Origin: Brevibacillus porteri
Lineage (GTDB): Bacteria; Bacillota; Bacilli; Brevibacillales; Brevibacillaceae
Length of the DNA: 64,000 nucleotides
Assembly (NCBI RefSeq): GCF_003013475.1
Contig: NZ_PXZO01000052.1
Coordinates: 62,001-126,000, forward strand
Reading direction: 5' to 3'
Below, one piece after another: positions 1-9,249 of this stretch. Position 1 is the first letter of the stretch. The number at the start of each line of letters is the position of its first letter. Under the pieces are notes generated by a model. The model had not been told where the DNA came from. It ran no database searches and saw nothing but the letters and a program-made list of their open reading frames with translations. Position numbers and translations under genes: made by a program.

Positions 1-77
1 TCGTCAAAGCAGATGGACGTTCGCTGACAGCTGACGATCTTTCGAGAATCGACCAGTTTTTATCCGCCAAAGGATGA
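1..77 (+). CDS. C-terminal end of an unidentified protein (cut by window edge)
   Basis: The window opens inside a reading frame that gives about 24 residues (ending in FLSAKG) before a TGA stop at 75-77. It is followed at once by a strong inverted repeat that looks like a terminator, which supports it being the true end of a plus-strand gene. The residues visible carry no motif I can recognise, so I do not propose a function. Confidence 0.5.
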   Translation, partial: VKADGRSLTADDLSRIDQFLSAKG

Positions 78-95
78 GGATTTGATCAAAACAAT

Positions 96-155
96 GACCC
101 CTGACGTATCAGCTTACCTCCATTTACACGGCTGATGATCAGGGGTCTTGTATTT
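96..155. terminator. Bidirectional terminator between the left-edge gene and dut
   Basis: Inverted repeat with arms GACCCCTGA and TCAGGGGTC, extended by a second matching segment (ATCAGC / GCTGAT), followed by a T-rich stretch on the plus strand. It sits between two convergent genes, so it probably serves both. Confidence 0.7.
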
Positions 156-168
156 TTACTCGATAGAA

Positions 169-705
169 CTAGCTCTTGATACCGCTGCTGCCGAAGCCGC
201 CTGCTCCTCTTTCTGTCTCATCCAGCTCATCGACTACTTCGAACTGTGCGACTGGAACGATTGCAATGACGCCCTGTGCAATCCGGTCCCCTTTTTTGAT
301 CAAGTAGCTATGTGCATCGACTTCTTGTTCAACGGTTACTTCGTTTTCGCTAGCGCCCAGACATACCTTGCCACTTTTTCCGGATGCGATTCGAATGTTA
401 TCGATCAGGACACATACTTCACCGCGATAGCCTGCATCAACAGTCCCTGGTGCATTGGACAAGCGCAGCTTTGTTTTTGCACTGATCCCCGAGCGAGGGC
501 GCACTTGCAATTCAAATCCTTCTGGAAGCGCGAACGCCAAGCCAGTTCTAACTTTTGCAGATTGGCCAGGGGCAATCAATGTATCCTCTACCGCGACCAG
601 ATCAAAGCCCGCGTCCATTGCTCTCGCGTACGCAGGGATCACGGCGTCTTGGTGGAGCTTTTTAATTTTCACCTGTGTAACCAGGCGCTCATTTGTCATG
701 TTCAT
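169..705 (-). CDS. dut: dUTP diphosphatase (dUTPase)
   Basis: Hydrolyses dUTP to dUMP and pyrophosphate, keeping uracil out of DNA and supplying dUMP for thymidylate synthesis. All five motifs of the trimeric dUTPase family are present in order: AGFDL, RPRSGIS, NAPGTVDAGYRGE, GDRIAQ and the C-terminal glycine-rich RGAGGFGSSG. At 178 residues it is longer than the usual 145-150; the extra residues lie between motifs 3 and 4, roughly residues 105-130. Start ATG at 705 is preceded by AGGAGAG about ten bases upstream; a second in-frame ATG lies two codons later. It stands alone, with a terminator-like repeat downstream. Confidence 0.95.
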   Translation of the reverse strand: MNMTNERLVTQVKIKKLHQDAVIPAYARAMDAGFDLVAVEDTLIAPGQSAKVRTGLAFALPEGFELQVRPRSGISAKTKLRLSNAPGTVDAGYRGEVCVLIDNIRIASGKSGKVCLGASENEVTVEQEVDAHSYLIKKGDRIAQGVIAIVPVAQFEVVDELDETERGAGGFGSSGIKS

Positions 706-843
706 GTAATGGTCTCTCCTCTATAGCGTTTCAGCTGATTACCATTCATAGTGTACAGGATGCGTCCACTTCCAGCAAGAAGCACCGATTTTCATAAAAA
801 CCTCACAAATCCCTTTCTTTTTCAGCGCTTATAACAATGGAAT

Positions 844-856
844 GTGATATAATCAC
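844..856 (+). promoter_or_regulatory. Probable -10 region of the trhO promoter inside a short palindrome
   Basis: A perfect TATAAT hexamer lies within the palindrome GTGAT-ATA-ATCAC, about 45 bases upstream of the trhO start. No good -35 hexamer is visible, so promoter assignment is tentative; the palindrome could be an operator overlapping the -10. Confidence 0.35.
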
Positions 857-901
857 CGTTGCATCTAAAATCACAATTGAAAAGAAAGGTGGAATTGTAC
901 C

Positions 902-1846
902 TTGCAAGTACAAAAACCATATCGCATTTTGTTGTATTACAAGTATACTCCTATTGAAAATTATGAGGAGTACGCAGCCGAGCACTTGCAATTTTGCAAG
1001 GATAACGGGCTGAAAGGGCGGATTATCGTAGCTCCGGAGGGCATTAATGGAACCGTATCCGGCACGATTGAACAAACCGACGCCTACATGGAATATGTGC
1101 GAAAAGATCCACGTTTTAGTGATATGTGGTTTAAAATAGATGAGTCGGAAGAGCATGCATTCAAAAAAATGTTTGTGCGCCCGAAACAGGAGCTCGTAAC
1201 CTGGCGTTTGGAGGAAGATGTTAATCCGAATGAACTAGTCGGCACCTATCTGAACCCAAAAGAATGGCACGAAATGATGCAGGAAGAAGACGTCGTGATC
1301 CTTGACGGTCGCAACTATTACGAATACGATTTGGGACATTTCCGTGGTGCGATTCGCCCAGAAGTGGATTCATCCCGAGAGTTCCCTGAGTGGATTCGTG
1401 AAAACATGAGCCAGTTCAAGGATAAAAAAGTCCTCACCTACTGCACAGGCGGTATTCGTTGCGAAAAGCTGACAGGTGTCTTGCTGCAACAAGGTTTTGA
1501 AAATGTTTACCACCTTGAGGGCGGAATTGTCACGTATGGAAAAGATCCAGAAGTCCAAGGGCGTCTGTGGGATGGAAAATGCTACGTATTTGACGAGCGT
1601 ATCTCTGTTCCGATCAACCATACCGAAGAAGACGTCGTGATTGGACGCTGTCACTACTGCGGTACTGTGGAAGACCGCTATCTCAACTGCGCCAACCCAT
1701 TCTGCAACAAGCAGCACTTCTGCTGCCCAGAATGTGAGACAAAATTCAAGCGTTCTTGCTCCGACGAATGCCGCGAGCACCCTCGCAACCGTTATGTAGA
1801 AGCAGAAGAAAAAGCAAAGCTAGCAGCTGCTGGATCAAACGCTTAA
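902..1846 (+). CDS. trhO: tRNA uridine(34) hydroxylase, rhodanese family (TrhO/YceA)
   Basis: Oxygen-dependent enzyme that makes 5-hydroxyuridine at the wobble position of tRNAs. The 314-residue protein has an N-terminal acylphosphatase-like part (about 1-100), a rhodanese domain (about 120-220) with the active-site loop CTGGIRCEK, and a C-terminal cysteine-rich zinc-binding tail (CHYCG, CCPEC, CSDEC). This is the usual architecture and length for the family. The start is a TTG at 902, supported by AAAGGTGG just upstream; no ATG fits better. It is monocistronic, with a terminator directly after it. Confidence 0.92.
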   Translation: MQVQKPYRILLYYKYTPIENYEEYAAEHLQFCKDNGLKGRIIVAPEGINGTVSGTIEQTDAYMEYVRKDPRFSDMWFKIDESEEHAFKKMFVRPKQELVTWRLEEDVNPNELVGTYLNPKEWHEMMQEEDVVILDGRNYYEYDLGHFRGAIRPEVDSSREFPEWIRENMSQFKDKKVLTYCTGGIRCEKLTGVLLQQGFENVYHLEGGIVTYGKDPEVQGRLWDGKCYVFDERISVPINHTEEDVVIGRCHYCGTVEDRYLNCANPFCNKQHFCCPECETKFKRSCSDECREHPRNRYVEAEEKAKLAAAGSNA

Positions 1847-1862
1847 ACAGCATACACGACCG

Positions 1863-1900
1863 AACAAGCTGATTCTTACGTAGAGTCAGCTTGTTTTTTT
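1863..1900 (+). terminator. Rho-independent terminator of trhO
   Basis: Arms ACAAGCTGA and TCAGCTTGT around a short loop, followed by a run of seven T. Confidence 0.85.
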
Positions 1901-2008
1901 ATAGGCAAAAGGCTCACCCTTCTCTCCCTCCCTTTTCCATCCCTTCTCCCTTTTGCCTGAATTTGGTACTATAATAAAAATCAAATCATTCGAAAAAGGG
2001 GATAAATC

Positions 2009-3460
2009 ATGTCATTGATTCATCAAACAAGCATTCTCGAATGGCAAGCTGCCATGACAGCTGGAACCACGACTTCGCGGGAACTGACTCTCGCCTTTTT
2101 ACAGCGGATTGCCACCTACAATAAACAAGGCATCCAAATCAATGCCATTTGTGAACTGAATCCAGATGCACTGGCGATCGCAGAATCTCTGGATCGGGAA
2201 CGAGCGGTGTCAGGCAGTCGCGGGCCGCTTCACGGAATCCCTGTACTGATCAAGGATAACATTGCGACATCTGACAAGATGCACACGACGGCTGGAGCTC
2301 TAGCTTTGGCTGATTCGTTTGCCTCTGCGGACGCATTTGTTGTGACTAGGCTCCGAGAGGCGGGCGCCGTCCTTTTAGGGAAAACCAATCTGACGGAATG
2401 GGCTAACTTTGTCTCCAATAACATGCCAGATGGCTACAGCTCGCGTGGTGGACAAGTGTTGAACCCATATGGGCCTGGTGTACTCGATGTCGGCGGGTCT
2501 AGCTCGGGTTCAGCTGCTGGTATTGCCGCAGGTTTTGCCGTTGTGGCAGTCGGTACTGAGACTTCCGGGTCGATTCTCCACCCAGCCGAACAGAATTCAC
2601 TCGTGGGAATCAAACCTACTGTTGGCTTAATCAGCCGTTCCGGTATCATCCCGATTTCCCATAGCCAAGACACAGCCGGACCGATAGCGAGAACCGTGAC
2701 AGATGCAGCTATTTTGCTTGGTGCGCTTACTGGTATAGATGCAAATGATCCGGTGACTGGAAAAAGCGAGGGGCTAGCACATACTGATTACCTCTCCTAC
2801 CTCCATGCAGATGGATTACGGGGTGCACGTATCGGCGTTGTGCGCTCCAGGTTTTTGGCTGAGTGTGAAAACGAAGAAATCGCTTTGTATGAAGCAGCTA
2901 TTGAAAAGCTCAAGGAGGCTGGCGCAACAGTCATAGATCCGGTATCCATTCCGACAGAAAATGCCGAGTGGGACAGACATGTTCTCGTGCATGAATTCAA
3001 GGTTGGGGTAAATGCGTATTTAAAAACCTTACCAGCCTCCTCCCCGATCCGCTCCTTACAGGATGTCATTGCTTTTAATCGGGCACATGAGGAACAAGCC
3101 CTGCTTTACGGGCAAGAGCTGCTGGAGGAATCCGAGCAAACAAGTGGTACACTGACAGAGCCGGAGTATCTGGCTAATCGCCTATTCGATTTGGAAATGT
3201 CACAGAAACAAGGTCTTGATGCTGTTATGAAGGAGCACGAACTCGATGCCCTCTTGTACCCCGGCAGTACGGGTTATGCTATCCCTGCCAAAGCTGGTTA
3301 CCCTTCGATTACGGTACCAGCTGGCTATACTTCTGTGGGCAAGCCATTTGGCATCATGCTGACCGGATTGGCATTCCAGGAACCTACTCTTCTTCGCCTA
3401 GCCTACGCTTACGAGCAAGCAACTCGACTGCGTGTAGCTCCGAAAATGACAAAAGCGTAA
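2009..3460 (+). CDS. Amidase signature family protein
   Basis: Hydrolyses an amide bond using the Ser-cisSer-Lys triad. The triad is visible: Lys82 in PVLIKDN, the glycine/serine-rich loop GGSSSGSAAG around residues 162-171, and the probable nucleophile Ser188 in TETSGSI. Length 483 residues is normal for stand-alone amidases. It is not part of a gatCAB operon, so a role as GatA is unlikely; peptide amidase or catabolic amidase is more plausible, and substrate cannot be read from sequence. ATG at 2009 follows AAAAGGGG. It is followed after 12 bases by a gene of unknown function, probably co-transcribed. Confidence 0.88.
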   Translation: MSLIHQTSILEWQAAMTAGTTTSRELTLAFLQRIATYNKQGIQINAICELNPDALAIAESLDRERAVSGSRGPLHGIPVLIKDNIATSDKMHTTAGALALADSFASADAFVVTRLREAGAVLLGKTNLTEWANFVSNNMPDGYSSRGGQVLNPYGPGVLDVGGSSSGSAAGIAAGFAVVAVGTETSGSILHPAEQNSLVGIKPTVGLISRSGIIPISHSQDTAGPIARTVTDAAILLGALTGIDANDPVTGKSEGLAHTDYLSYLHADGLRGARIGVVRSRFLAECENEEIALYEAAIEKLKEAGATVIDPVSIPTENAEWDRHVLVHEFKVGVNAYLKTLPASSPIRSLQDVIAFNRAHEEQALLYGQELLEESEQTSGTLTEPEYLANRLFDLEMSQKQGLDAVMKEHELDALLYPGSTGYAIPAKAGYPSITVPAGYTSVGKPFGIMLTGLAFQEPTLLRLAYAYEQATRLRVAPKMTKA

Positions 3461-3472
3461 AGGAAGCACAGA

Positions 3473-3988
3473 ATGAACCGATATTACGGACTTTTTATTG
3501 GCACAGCAATCCCTTTCAAACACCTGAAGAAAATCATTCGCAAATTCAACTATGCTTACTATGCCAAAGCCAGTCCTGAACGAAAGCAGCACTTTATCGA
3601 AATTATTCCAGAATTCCACATCAGCCACTCTCATGATCCATACCATTGGCTAGAGTGTATCATGGTGGAACCAGCGTTTTTGAACAGATTTTTAGAAATC
3701 ATAAACAACCTAGATTTCACTTTCATCCTTTGCCAATATCGGCACGGTCATTTTCAAACGATGATAAATGAAAGCGAGTATAGCGTTACTAGCTTTCGCT
3801 CCTTGGAAGATGTCGTGTATTTAGTATTAGAAGATGATACCGATAGGGGATTCGCTAAAAAACTGCTCACGCTCCCACTCGAAAAACAATTTGCCTCAGC
3901 CCCCGGAATCAAAACGAGCGAAGATTATCAGCATCTGCTAGATACATGGGTAAAGGAAGTACTCGCTTATCCAGCAAAAAACGCATGA
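3473..3988 (+). CDS. Uncharacterised 171-residue protein
   Basis: I do not recognise this protein. It is soluble (no membrane segment or signal peptide), rich in aromatic and histidine residues in its first 100 residues (for example HISHSHDPYHW), and ends with a mixed charged segment. It lies 12 bases after the amidase gene with its own AAAGGAAG ribosome-binding site, so the two are likely one operon, and a shared terminator follows at once. The codon use looks like that of the neighbours. Function unknown. Confidence 0.75.
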   Translation: MNRYYGLFIGTAIPFKHLKKIIRKFNYAYYAKASPERKQHFIEIIPEFHISHSHDPYHWLECIMVEPAFLNRFLEIINNLDFTFILCQYRHGHFQTMINESEYSVTSFRSLEDVVYLVLEDDTDRGFAKKLLTLPLEKQFASAPGIKTSEDYQHLLDTWVKEVLAYPAKNA

Positions 3989-4011
3989 GGCCTTTTGGCC
4001 CATGCGTTTTT
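3976..4011. terminator. Bidirectional terminator
   Basis: AAAAACGCATG ... CATGCGTTTTT inverted repeat with A and T runs on both sides, placed between convergent genes; its left arm overlaps the last codons of the upstream gene. Confidence 0.85.
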
Positions 4012-4017
4012 CAATCT

Positions 4018-4467
4018 CTACATCGTTTTGCTTTCTTGCTCCGCTTTACCAAGTCGATCCTGGAACAGCTTGCTCAATTGACCGATATTTACTTCCCATT
4101 CCTCATCCTTGTAATAAACAGTCGCTTTGGATTCGCCTTTTTTGCCTACGATACGAATACTCGTTGTCTTCACTTCATAGGTGCCATCTTCCTTAAAGGA
4201 AATATCGGCATCCTTGAGCTCTTTGTCCAAGACGGGTGTAATCGTCTTATCGACGACTTCCTGTGTAGCTACGGCTGCTTGACGTCCCATTTGGATCACT
4301 TCTTCAGGACTGAATTGGAAAAACAACACGAGCACAACACCAATAATAGCAGCCAGCGAAATAATTCGAATGATACTTCGCACCACCCATTGGGCAGCCA
4401 TGATAATGATTATGATACCTAGCGCAATCGGCCAGTAATCTTTGATCAGTTGAAGTATTTGGTCCAC
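4018..4467 (-). CDS. Small membrane protein of unknown function, two N-terminal membrane segments
   Basis: A 149-residue protein with two hydrophobic segments near the N terminus (a very isoleucine-rich stretch around residues 13-24 and a second around 36-52), then a roughly 95-residue hydrophilic part. I chose the GTG at 4467 because GGAGG lies seven bases upstream; a longer frame to 4500 would start upstream of that site. The C-terminal part includes two beta-rich stretches (TYEVKTTSIRIVG and ATVYYKDEEWEV). No family recognised. It is transcribed alone, convergent with the plus-strand pair. Confidence 0.75.
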   Translation of the reverse strand: MDQILQLIKDYWPIALGIIIIIMAAQWVVRSIIRIISLAAIIGVVLVLFFQFSPEEVIQMGRQAAVATQEVVDKTITPVLDKELKDADISFKEDGTYEVKTTSIRIVGKKGESKATVYYKDEEWEVNIGQLSKLFQDRLGKAEQESKTM

Positions 4468-4527
4468 GTTTATCCCTCCTTCGATTTCAGTCTCGCCCAA
4501 AAATATCGAAACCTAATCTTCTTACAG

Positions 4528-4555
4528 AAAAAAACCGTCTCAACAAAGCGGACGG
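4528..4555 (-). terminator. Terminator downstream of D-serine dehydratase gene
   Basis: On the minus strand CCGTC-loop-GACGG is followed by seven T. The stem is only five base pairs, so it may be weak. Confidence 0.55.
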
Positions 4556-4659
4556 AATCGCAAAAAATGGGTTGTCTCTCACTAATTCTCGTAAAAAAAG
4601 CAAACTCCTGCTCTCATTTTCAATCGTTTTAAACGAATAATTGACATCTTATTCATCTA

Positions 4660-6000
4660 TTATCCATAATAGGAATCGTCCTGGATTTTCTCCGGCACCA
4701 TACTCCCACCCGTCGCCCATACGATGTGAGTCGCCTTTTTCATTTTTTCTGTTAGACCTTGCTTCGCCAAATAGTGACGCCCTGTCTCCTGCTGAAACAA
4801 TCTAGCAGGTCCTGGCATGCCAGCCAATGCAGACGGCTCCAATCGAATGGATTCGTGATCGCGCAAGGCACGTAACAAAGCGTATAGCTCCTCGTCGTCC
4901 ACTGTAAACACGCCACTCAATAGGTCCTCCATCATTTTTCCTACCAATCGGGAAGGTCGACCAACTGCCAGACCATCCGCCTCTGTCTTGTTGTCGATCC
5001 CGAAATCTTGAACGGAGACCTTGTCATGCAGACCTGTCATTAACCCTAGCAGCATGCAGGGAGAATGAGTTGGTTCCGCAAAAAAGCAATGAACATGATC
5101 ACCATAAATGAGCTTTAACCCGTACGCTACACCACCAGGACCACCACCAACTCCACACGGAAGGTAGACGAACAGCGGATGATCACGATCTACTTTTATT
5201 TGTTGTTCCTCTAGTTGCCTTTTCAATCGTTTTGCTGCTACTGCATAGCCGAGGAATAATCGCTTAGAGTTCTCATCATCGATGAAATAGCAGTTCGGAT
5301 CGGCTTCTGCCTGCTTCCTGCCCTCTTCCACCGCTTTTCCGTAATCCGATGCGTACTCCACAACCTGGACTCCTTTTGCCCGCAGCAATTCCTTTTTCCA
5401 TGCTTTGGCGTCCGCTGACATGTGTACGGTGACTTGAAAACCAAGCTTAGCACTGATAATCCCGATGCTCAAACCGAGATTTCCTGTCGAGCCTACTGCA
5501 ATGGAATAACGGGAAAACAGTTCCCGCAGCGCATCCGAAGCCAAAATGGCATAATCATTGTCCGGTTGCAGCATCTGATGCTTTTGGGCCAATTCTTCTG
5601 CATGTGCCAGCACCTCGTAGATGCCGCCACGCGCTTTGATGGAACCGGCAATAGGCAAATGGCTGTCGCATTTTAACCAGAGATTCCCCTGTATATCCGA
5701 CGCAAAGCGAGACTCTAGGTGCTTTTTCATCTCTTTTATCGGTACGAGTGGGGACTCGATCAGTCCACCAGCTTCTCTCGTCTCGGGAAAAGCCACTTGA
5801 ATGAACGAGCCAAAGCGTCGCAAGCGTTCTTCTGCATCCTGGACTTCCTCTGGTGTAACAGCGAGAGTTGCTTTTGCGATCTCATCATAGCTAGGGTTCG
5901 TCCAGAAAACTTCATCCGTCTCCATCATGTTAGCAAGAAGCGGATATTTCTTTTTCCACTCCTCCATTGTTAGTCCTTCCACCTTTTCATTGTTTCCCAT
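4660..6000 (-). CDS. dsdA: D-serine ammonia-lyase (D-serine dehydratase)
   Basis: PLP enzyme that converts D-serine to pyruvate and ammonia. The fold-type II pattern is clear: the PLP lysine in GSIKARGG (Lys122 with this start), the phosphate-binding stretch [10 protein letters not shown], and the glycine-rich [11 protein letters not shown]. Length 446 matches DsdA. The start is ATG at 6000 with AGGGGG ten bases upstream; a longer frame from a GTG at 6030 has no suitable ribosome-binding site. There is no dsdC/dsdX neighbour, so it is a stand-alone detoxification or catabolic gene. It is divergent from the Nudix gene. Confidence 0.9.
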   Translation of the reverse strand: MGNNEKVEGLTMEEWKKKYPLLANMMETDEVFWTNPSYDEIAKATLAVTPEEVQDAEERLRRFGSFIQVAFPETREAGGLIESPLVPIKEMKKHLESRFASDIQGNLWLKCDSHLPIAGSIKARGGIYEVLAHAEELAQKHQMLQPDNDYAILASDALRELFSRYSIAVGSTGNLGLSIGIISAKLGFQVTVHMSADAKAWKKELLRAKGVQVVEYASDYGKAVEEGRKQAEADPNCYFIDDENSKRLFLGYAVAAKRLKRQLEEQQIKVDRDHPLFVYLPCGVGGGPGGVAYGLKLIYGDHVHCFFAEPTHSPCMLLGLMTGLHDKVSVQDFGIDNKTEADGLAVGRPSRLVGKMMEDLLSGVFTVDDEELYALLRALRDHESIRLEPSALAGMPGPARLFQQETGRHYLAKQGLTEKMKKATHIVWATGGSMVPEKIQDDSYYG

Positions 6001-6161
6001 CTTGAACGAGCCCCCTATTCTTCCTTCCACTCATCTTTGTTATTATATCGAAATAGTACGAAACTTCTTTTGGAAAACCAAATAAAAATTACTGATGAAT
6101 CCACTCATTTGATACAATGGTCGTTAAAGAAGTTGACTGTAACAAAAAGGAAAGTGATAAC

Positions 6162-6653
6162 ATGTATCGCTATACCATATGCTTTCTCAAACATAGAAAT
6201 GGAATCCTCATGCTGAATCGCAACAAATCACCGTTGATGGGGCTATGGAATGGCGTAGGCGGTAAACTAGAGCACGGAGAGACTCCAATGGACAGTGTTC
6301 TTCGCGAGGTTCGGGAAGAGACGGGCATTTTGCTAGAAACCGCTTGCTACAAAGGAATTGTCTCTTGGCTCGTCGATGGAAAGGAAACGGGTGGTATGTA
6401 TGCATTTCTCGCTCATCTTCCAGAAGACTACGAGCGCTCTCAAACCCCACAGGTAGTGGATGAAGGCATACTTGACTGGAAAGAGCTAGCGTGGATCTTG
6501 GACCCCGACAATGCTGGCGTCCCAGAAAACCTTCCCATGTTTTTACCATACATGTTGGAAGAAGCTGACCCTTGTCAGCATTCCTTTACGTACGAAAATA
6601 ACCAGGTTGTCAACTATGAAACAGCTCCATTGCCAAAGCCGGTAACAACTTGA
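6162..6653 (+). CDS. Nudix hydrolase, MutT/8-oxo-dGTPase type
   Basis: Hydrolyses a nucleoside diphosphate linked to another moiety; the short form resembles oxidised-nucleotide cleaners. The full Nudix box GX5EX7REUXEEXGU is present from GKLEHGE to REETGI at about residues 36-58. 163 residues from ATG at 6162, chosen because AAAGGAAAG precedes it; the frame extends to 6117 but without a ribosome-binding site. Nineteen bases before the next gene, a GNAT acetyltransferase, suggesting an operon. Substrate cannot be determined here. Confidence 0.88.
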   Translation: MYRYTICFLKHRNGILMLNRNKSPLMGLWNGVGGKLEHGETPMDSVLREVREETGILLETACYKGIVSWLVDGKETGGMYAFLAHLPEDYERSQTPQVVDEGILDWKELAWILDPDNAGVPENLPMFLPYMLEEADPCQHSFTYENNQVVNYETAPLPKPVTT

Positions 6654-6671
6654 ATCGGAGGAGAAATACAG

Positions 6672-7124
6672 ATGGAAATTCGCAAGCTTGCCGCACAGGA
6701 ACAACCACCAATGGATTTACTCTTATTGGCTGACCCCTCTGTCAAATTGGTGAAAGATTATTTACAAAGAGGTCAATGCTATGTCGCTGTTCTGGAGGAT
6801 AGCATCGTAGGTGTCTACGTCTTGATTCCAACCAGACCGGATACGATTGAACTCGTGAATGTTGCCGTCGATGAGGCCTATCAAGGCAAGGGCATTGGCA
6901 AAAAGCTCGTTCTTCATTCCATTGAAGTAGCCAAATCTCTCGGTTATAAGACGATCGAGGTTGGAACAGGGAATTCTAGCGTGGGTCAGCTCGCCCTTTA
7001 TCAAAAGTGTGGCTTTCGGATGAATTGGATCGATCGAGACTTTTTCTTGCGGCATTATGAGGAAGAGATTTACGAAAACGGGATTCAAGTGGTAGATATG
7101 GTTCGCCTCTCTCAAGATATTTGA
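6672..7124 (+). CDS. GNAT family N-acetyltransferase
   Basis: Transfers an acyl group from acyl-CoA to an amine; the acceptor is unknown. The acetyl-CoA-binding motif A appears as VDEAYQGKGIGKKLV at about residues 69-83, followed by the beta-bulge region and an LALYQKCGF segment typical of the family. 150 residues; the ATG at 6672 is well placed behind GGAGG. It follows the Nudix gene in a probable two-gene operon. Confidence 0.88.
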   Translation: MEIRKLAAQEQPPMDLLLLADPSVKLVKDYLQRGQCYVAVLEDSIVGVYVLIPTRPDTIELVNVAVDEAYQGKGIGKKLVLHSIEVAKSLGYKTIEVGTGNSSVGQLALYQKCGFRMNWIDRDFFLRHYEEEIYENGIQVVDMVRLSQDI

Positions 7125-7208
7125 GAAGATTGTCTAGAAACAGTGTGAACCAGATGAGTATACATAATTTATATTATGTTATCTTTTTATAGGAAAAGGT
7201 GATGCCAG

Positions 7209-8009
7209 GTGATCACGCATTTTTCTAAATTAACCTTAAAAACTGTGTCCATCCAAGGGGTACACCAGGTTTACGCAGACCGTCTCGGCTTTCCGATTTC
7301 ATCTCAATCAGACAAACAGATTACGTTTCAAGTCACACCCGATTTTCGTTTAACCTTTGAAGAAGTGTATGAACCGATCTCCCCCGCCCATATTGCTTTT
7401 CAAGTGCCTTATTCCCTATTTCATGAATCAGCGAAAAAGATCAAAGAATCTGGTCTTTTGCTTGTTCGATGGGAGGATGGGCATGACATTGATCAAGAAA
7501 AAGGACGGATGAACCTGTATTTCCGGGATGGAGACGGGAATCTTCTTGAGATTATTGCCCACGAGTATGTGTCAGAAGAGGTCGTCCTGCCATCCACTCC
7601 CCTACACATTCTATATTTACGAGAAGTGGGCTGTCCTGTGGAAAGTGTGCCTGTTTTTACGCAATGGCTAAAATCGAATATAAGCATGAAAACCTATGAG
7701 GATGGCGAAATTTTCAACTTTGTCATCGGGGGTACAGCACATATTGTAGCCACATGGAAAAATAGACCTTGGATTCCCATCGCCATGAAAGCGTTACCAC
7801 CAAAAATGCACGTCACTTTTGGAACACCTGACCAAGCGTTTCTGCAAAAAGTGCGGAGACGCTTTGAAAAAAGTAATGTCCTCTTCCATTCGGATGCTCA
7901 TGAGCTTACGTTCGTCCGGGAAGGATACTCGTTTTCTGTTATCCATACACCCGATTACGCCCCCGACATCCCTAGTAAATTGCAATTACCGCTTTCTATC
8001 TCCACCTAA
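7209..8009 (+). CDS. VOC family (glyoxalase/bleomycin-resistance fold) protein
   Basis: A 266-residue protein with a clear N-terminal vicinal-oxygen-chelate module: the opening strand and LTLKTVSIQGVHQVYADRLG helix, and the closing YFRDGDGNLLEII around residues 104-116. The second half is longer than a single VOC domain and may be a second, diverged module. Start is the GTG at 7209 behind AAGGTG. VOC proteins include dioxygenases, lyases and resistance proteins; none can be chosen from sequence alone. An AT-rich palindrome CATAAT-TTAT-ATTATG lies about 30 bases upstream. Confidence 0.82.
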   Translation: MITHFSKLTLKTVSIQGVHQVYADRLGFPISSQSDKQITFQVTPDFRLTFEEVYEPISPAHIAFQVPYSLFHESAKKIKESGLLLVRWEDGHDIDQEKGRMNLYFRDGDGNLLEIIAHEYVSEEVVLPSTPLHILYLREVGCPVESVPVFTQWLKSNISMKTYEDGEIFNFVIGGTAHIVATWKNRPWIPIAMKALPPKMHVTFGTPDQAFLQKVRRRFEKSNVLFHSDAHELTFVREGYSFSVIHTPDYAPDIPSKLQLPLSIST

Positions 8010-8014
8010 CAAAT

Positions 8015-8059
8015 ACAGCGGCAGACGAGGACTTCAGACGTTGTCCTGACTGCCGCTGT
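8015..8059. terminator. Hairpin between convergent genes
   Basis: Long inverted repeat with outer arms ACAGCGGCAG and CTGCCGCTGT between two convergent coding regions. No long T-run on either side, so it is a terminator candidate by position and stem strength. Confidence 0.5.
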
Positions 8060-8071
8060 TCTCCTTCCACA

Positions 8072-9190
8072 CTATCCTCTGGCGACCTTTCTCTTCAAAA
8101 GTGGCTCGCGACCTTCGCGTCCTTGTGTTTTTGCAAGGTAGATGGCGTATTCAAGCGGGCGAGTAATGGCATTCTTGTACTGCCCCGTTTCCCCCATCTC
8201 CCGGAAAATTTCCCGAGCTGGTTTGGGATTCACTTCGATCAGCCAAGCACGACCATCTACATCGATGCCAATATCCAGTCCAAATTCAACCATCCGTCCA
8301 AAATGATCCTCGAGTGTTTCCGCTGTTTGAAAAGCGAGCTGTTCGCAATCATGTACGATCTGTGCAGTGCGCTCCTCCCCAAACTTCGGTCGGAGAAATA
8401 CCGAAACAGGGATAGCTTTTCCCCCGCCATGCAGATTAGAGGTGGCACTGCGTTCTGGACCCACGCGAATTCCATGACCTGTAATGCTCCATTCACCCTG
8501 CCCATTCTTTTGAATCAATAGGCGCATGTCTACTGCACGCGAAGGAACCAGTTGCAAACGAAGTCCTTGCTGAACGATGTATTTCTCCTGTCTCGTCCAT
8601 CGATCTACCCATCTCTGGGCAGCGGCTTTGTCTCTTACTACTGTGGATACTTTCGCCCTTTGCTTGTTCCGTCCGAGCAGTCGAAGTTCATCGCCACGCT
8701 TTTCAATGGACAAGATGTTTCGTCCTCCTGTTCCATTGAGTGGCTTTACGTAGAGCAATGGATGCTTGCCTAGCATGTTGACTAGGCTTTGTCGGTTGTA
8801 GAGGTGTGTCTCCGGAAGCCAGCGATGCATTCTGGGGTCCCGATGCAGCACCTCATGTACACGCCATTTGTTTGCCAAGCGATTGTTTGCGTACAAAAAA
8901 TTACTCGTCCGCCGAAAGGCCACATAGTTCTTAAACGCTTGTGACGGTGTATAGCGGTATCGGTCGAAAACAGCGTCTGGACGGTCAAATATCCTTGCTT
9001 GCCAACCGCCATTACTCCCCGGGACATACCCTCTCACCTGCTTCCCGGCCCCAAGCACATCGTTTGGTGAAAACAAGAAAACGGTACAGCCTAGTTCTTG
9101 TCCAGCCTTGAGTAGTCGACGAAAATAGGTTGGCTCTGCAAAGCGTTTGCCTTCCCGCCAAGTCAAGATGCCGATTATGGGTCGTTTCAA
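8072..9190 (-). CDS. YheC/YheD family ATP-grasp protein (spore coat associated)
   Basis: 372 residues resembling the B. subtilis YheC/YheD family: an N-terminal domain opening with PIIGILTWREG, then an ATP-grasp region with the conserved PLNGTGGRNIL segment (about residues 150-160) and a C-terminal WLIEVNPKP metal/ATP motif (about 326-334). Family members are associated with the endospore coat; the ligated substrate is not known. The start is a TTG at 9190, preceded by GAGGGTGG. It lies 59 bases downstream of the pseudouridine synthase gene on the same strand. Confidence 0.85.
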   Translation of the reverse strand: MKRPIIGILTWREGKRFAEPTYFRRLLKAGQELGCTVFLFSPNDVLGAGKQVRGYVPGSNGGWQARIFDRPDAVFDRYRYTPSQAFKNYVAFRRTSNFLYANNRLANKWRVHEVLHRDPRMHRWLPETHLYNRQSLVNMLGKHPLLYVKPLNGTGGRNILSIEKRGDELRLLGRNKQRAKVSTVVRDKAAAQRWVDRWTRQEKYIVQQGLRLQLVPSRAVDMRLLIQKNGQGEWSITGHGIRVGPERSATSNLHGGGKAIPVSVFLRPKFGEERTAQIVHDCEQLAFQTAETLEDHFGRMVEFGLDIGIDVDGRAWLIEVNPKPAREIFREMGETGQYKNAITRPLEYAIYLAKTQGREGREPLLKRKVARG

Positions 9191-9249
9191 AAGACCACCC
9201 TCTCTCGTTTCCTCCTTGGCAGTTTATTCAGTCCGTAGTCAAATGGCGA

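Noticed and set aside
4450-4632. Plus-strand 60-residue ORF between the small membrane gene and dsdA
   Set aside because: No ribosome-binding site and it covers a terminator hairpin for the opposite strand.
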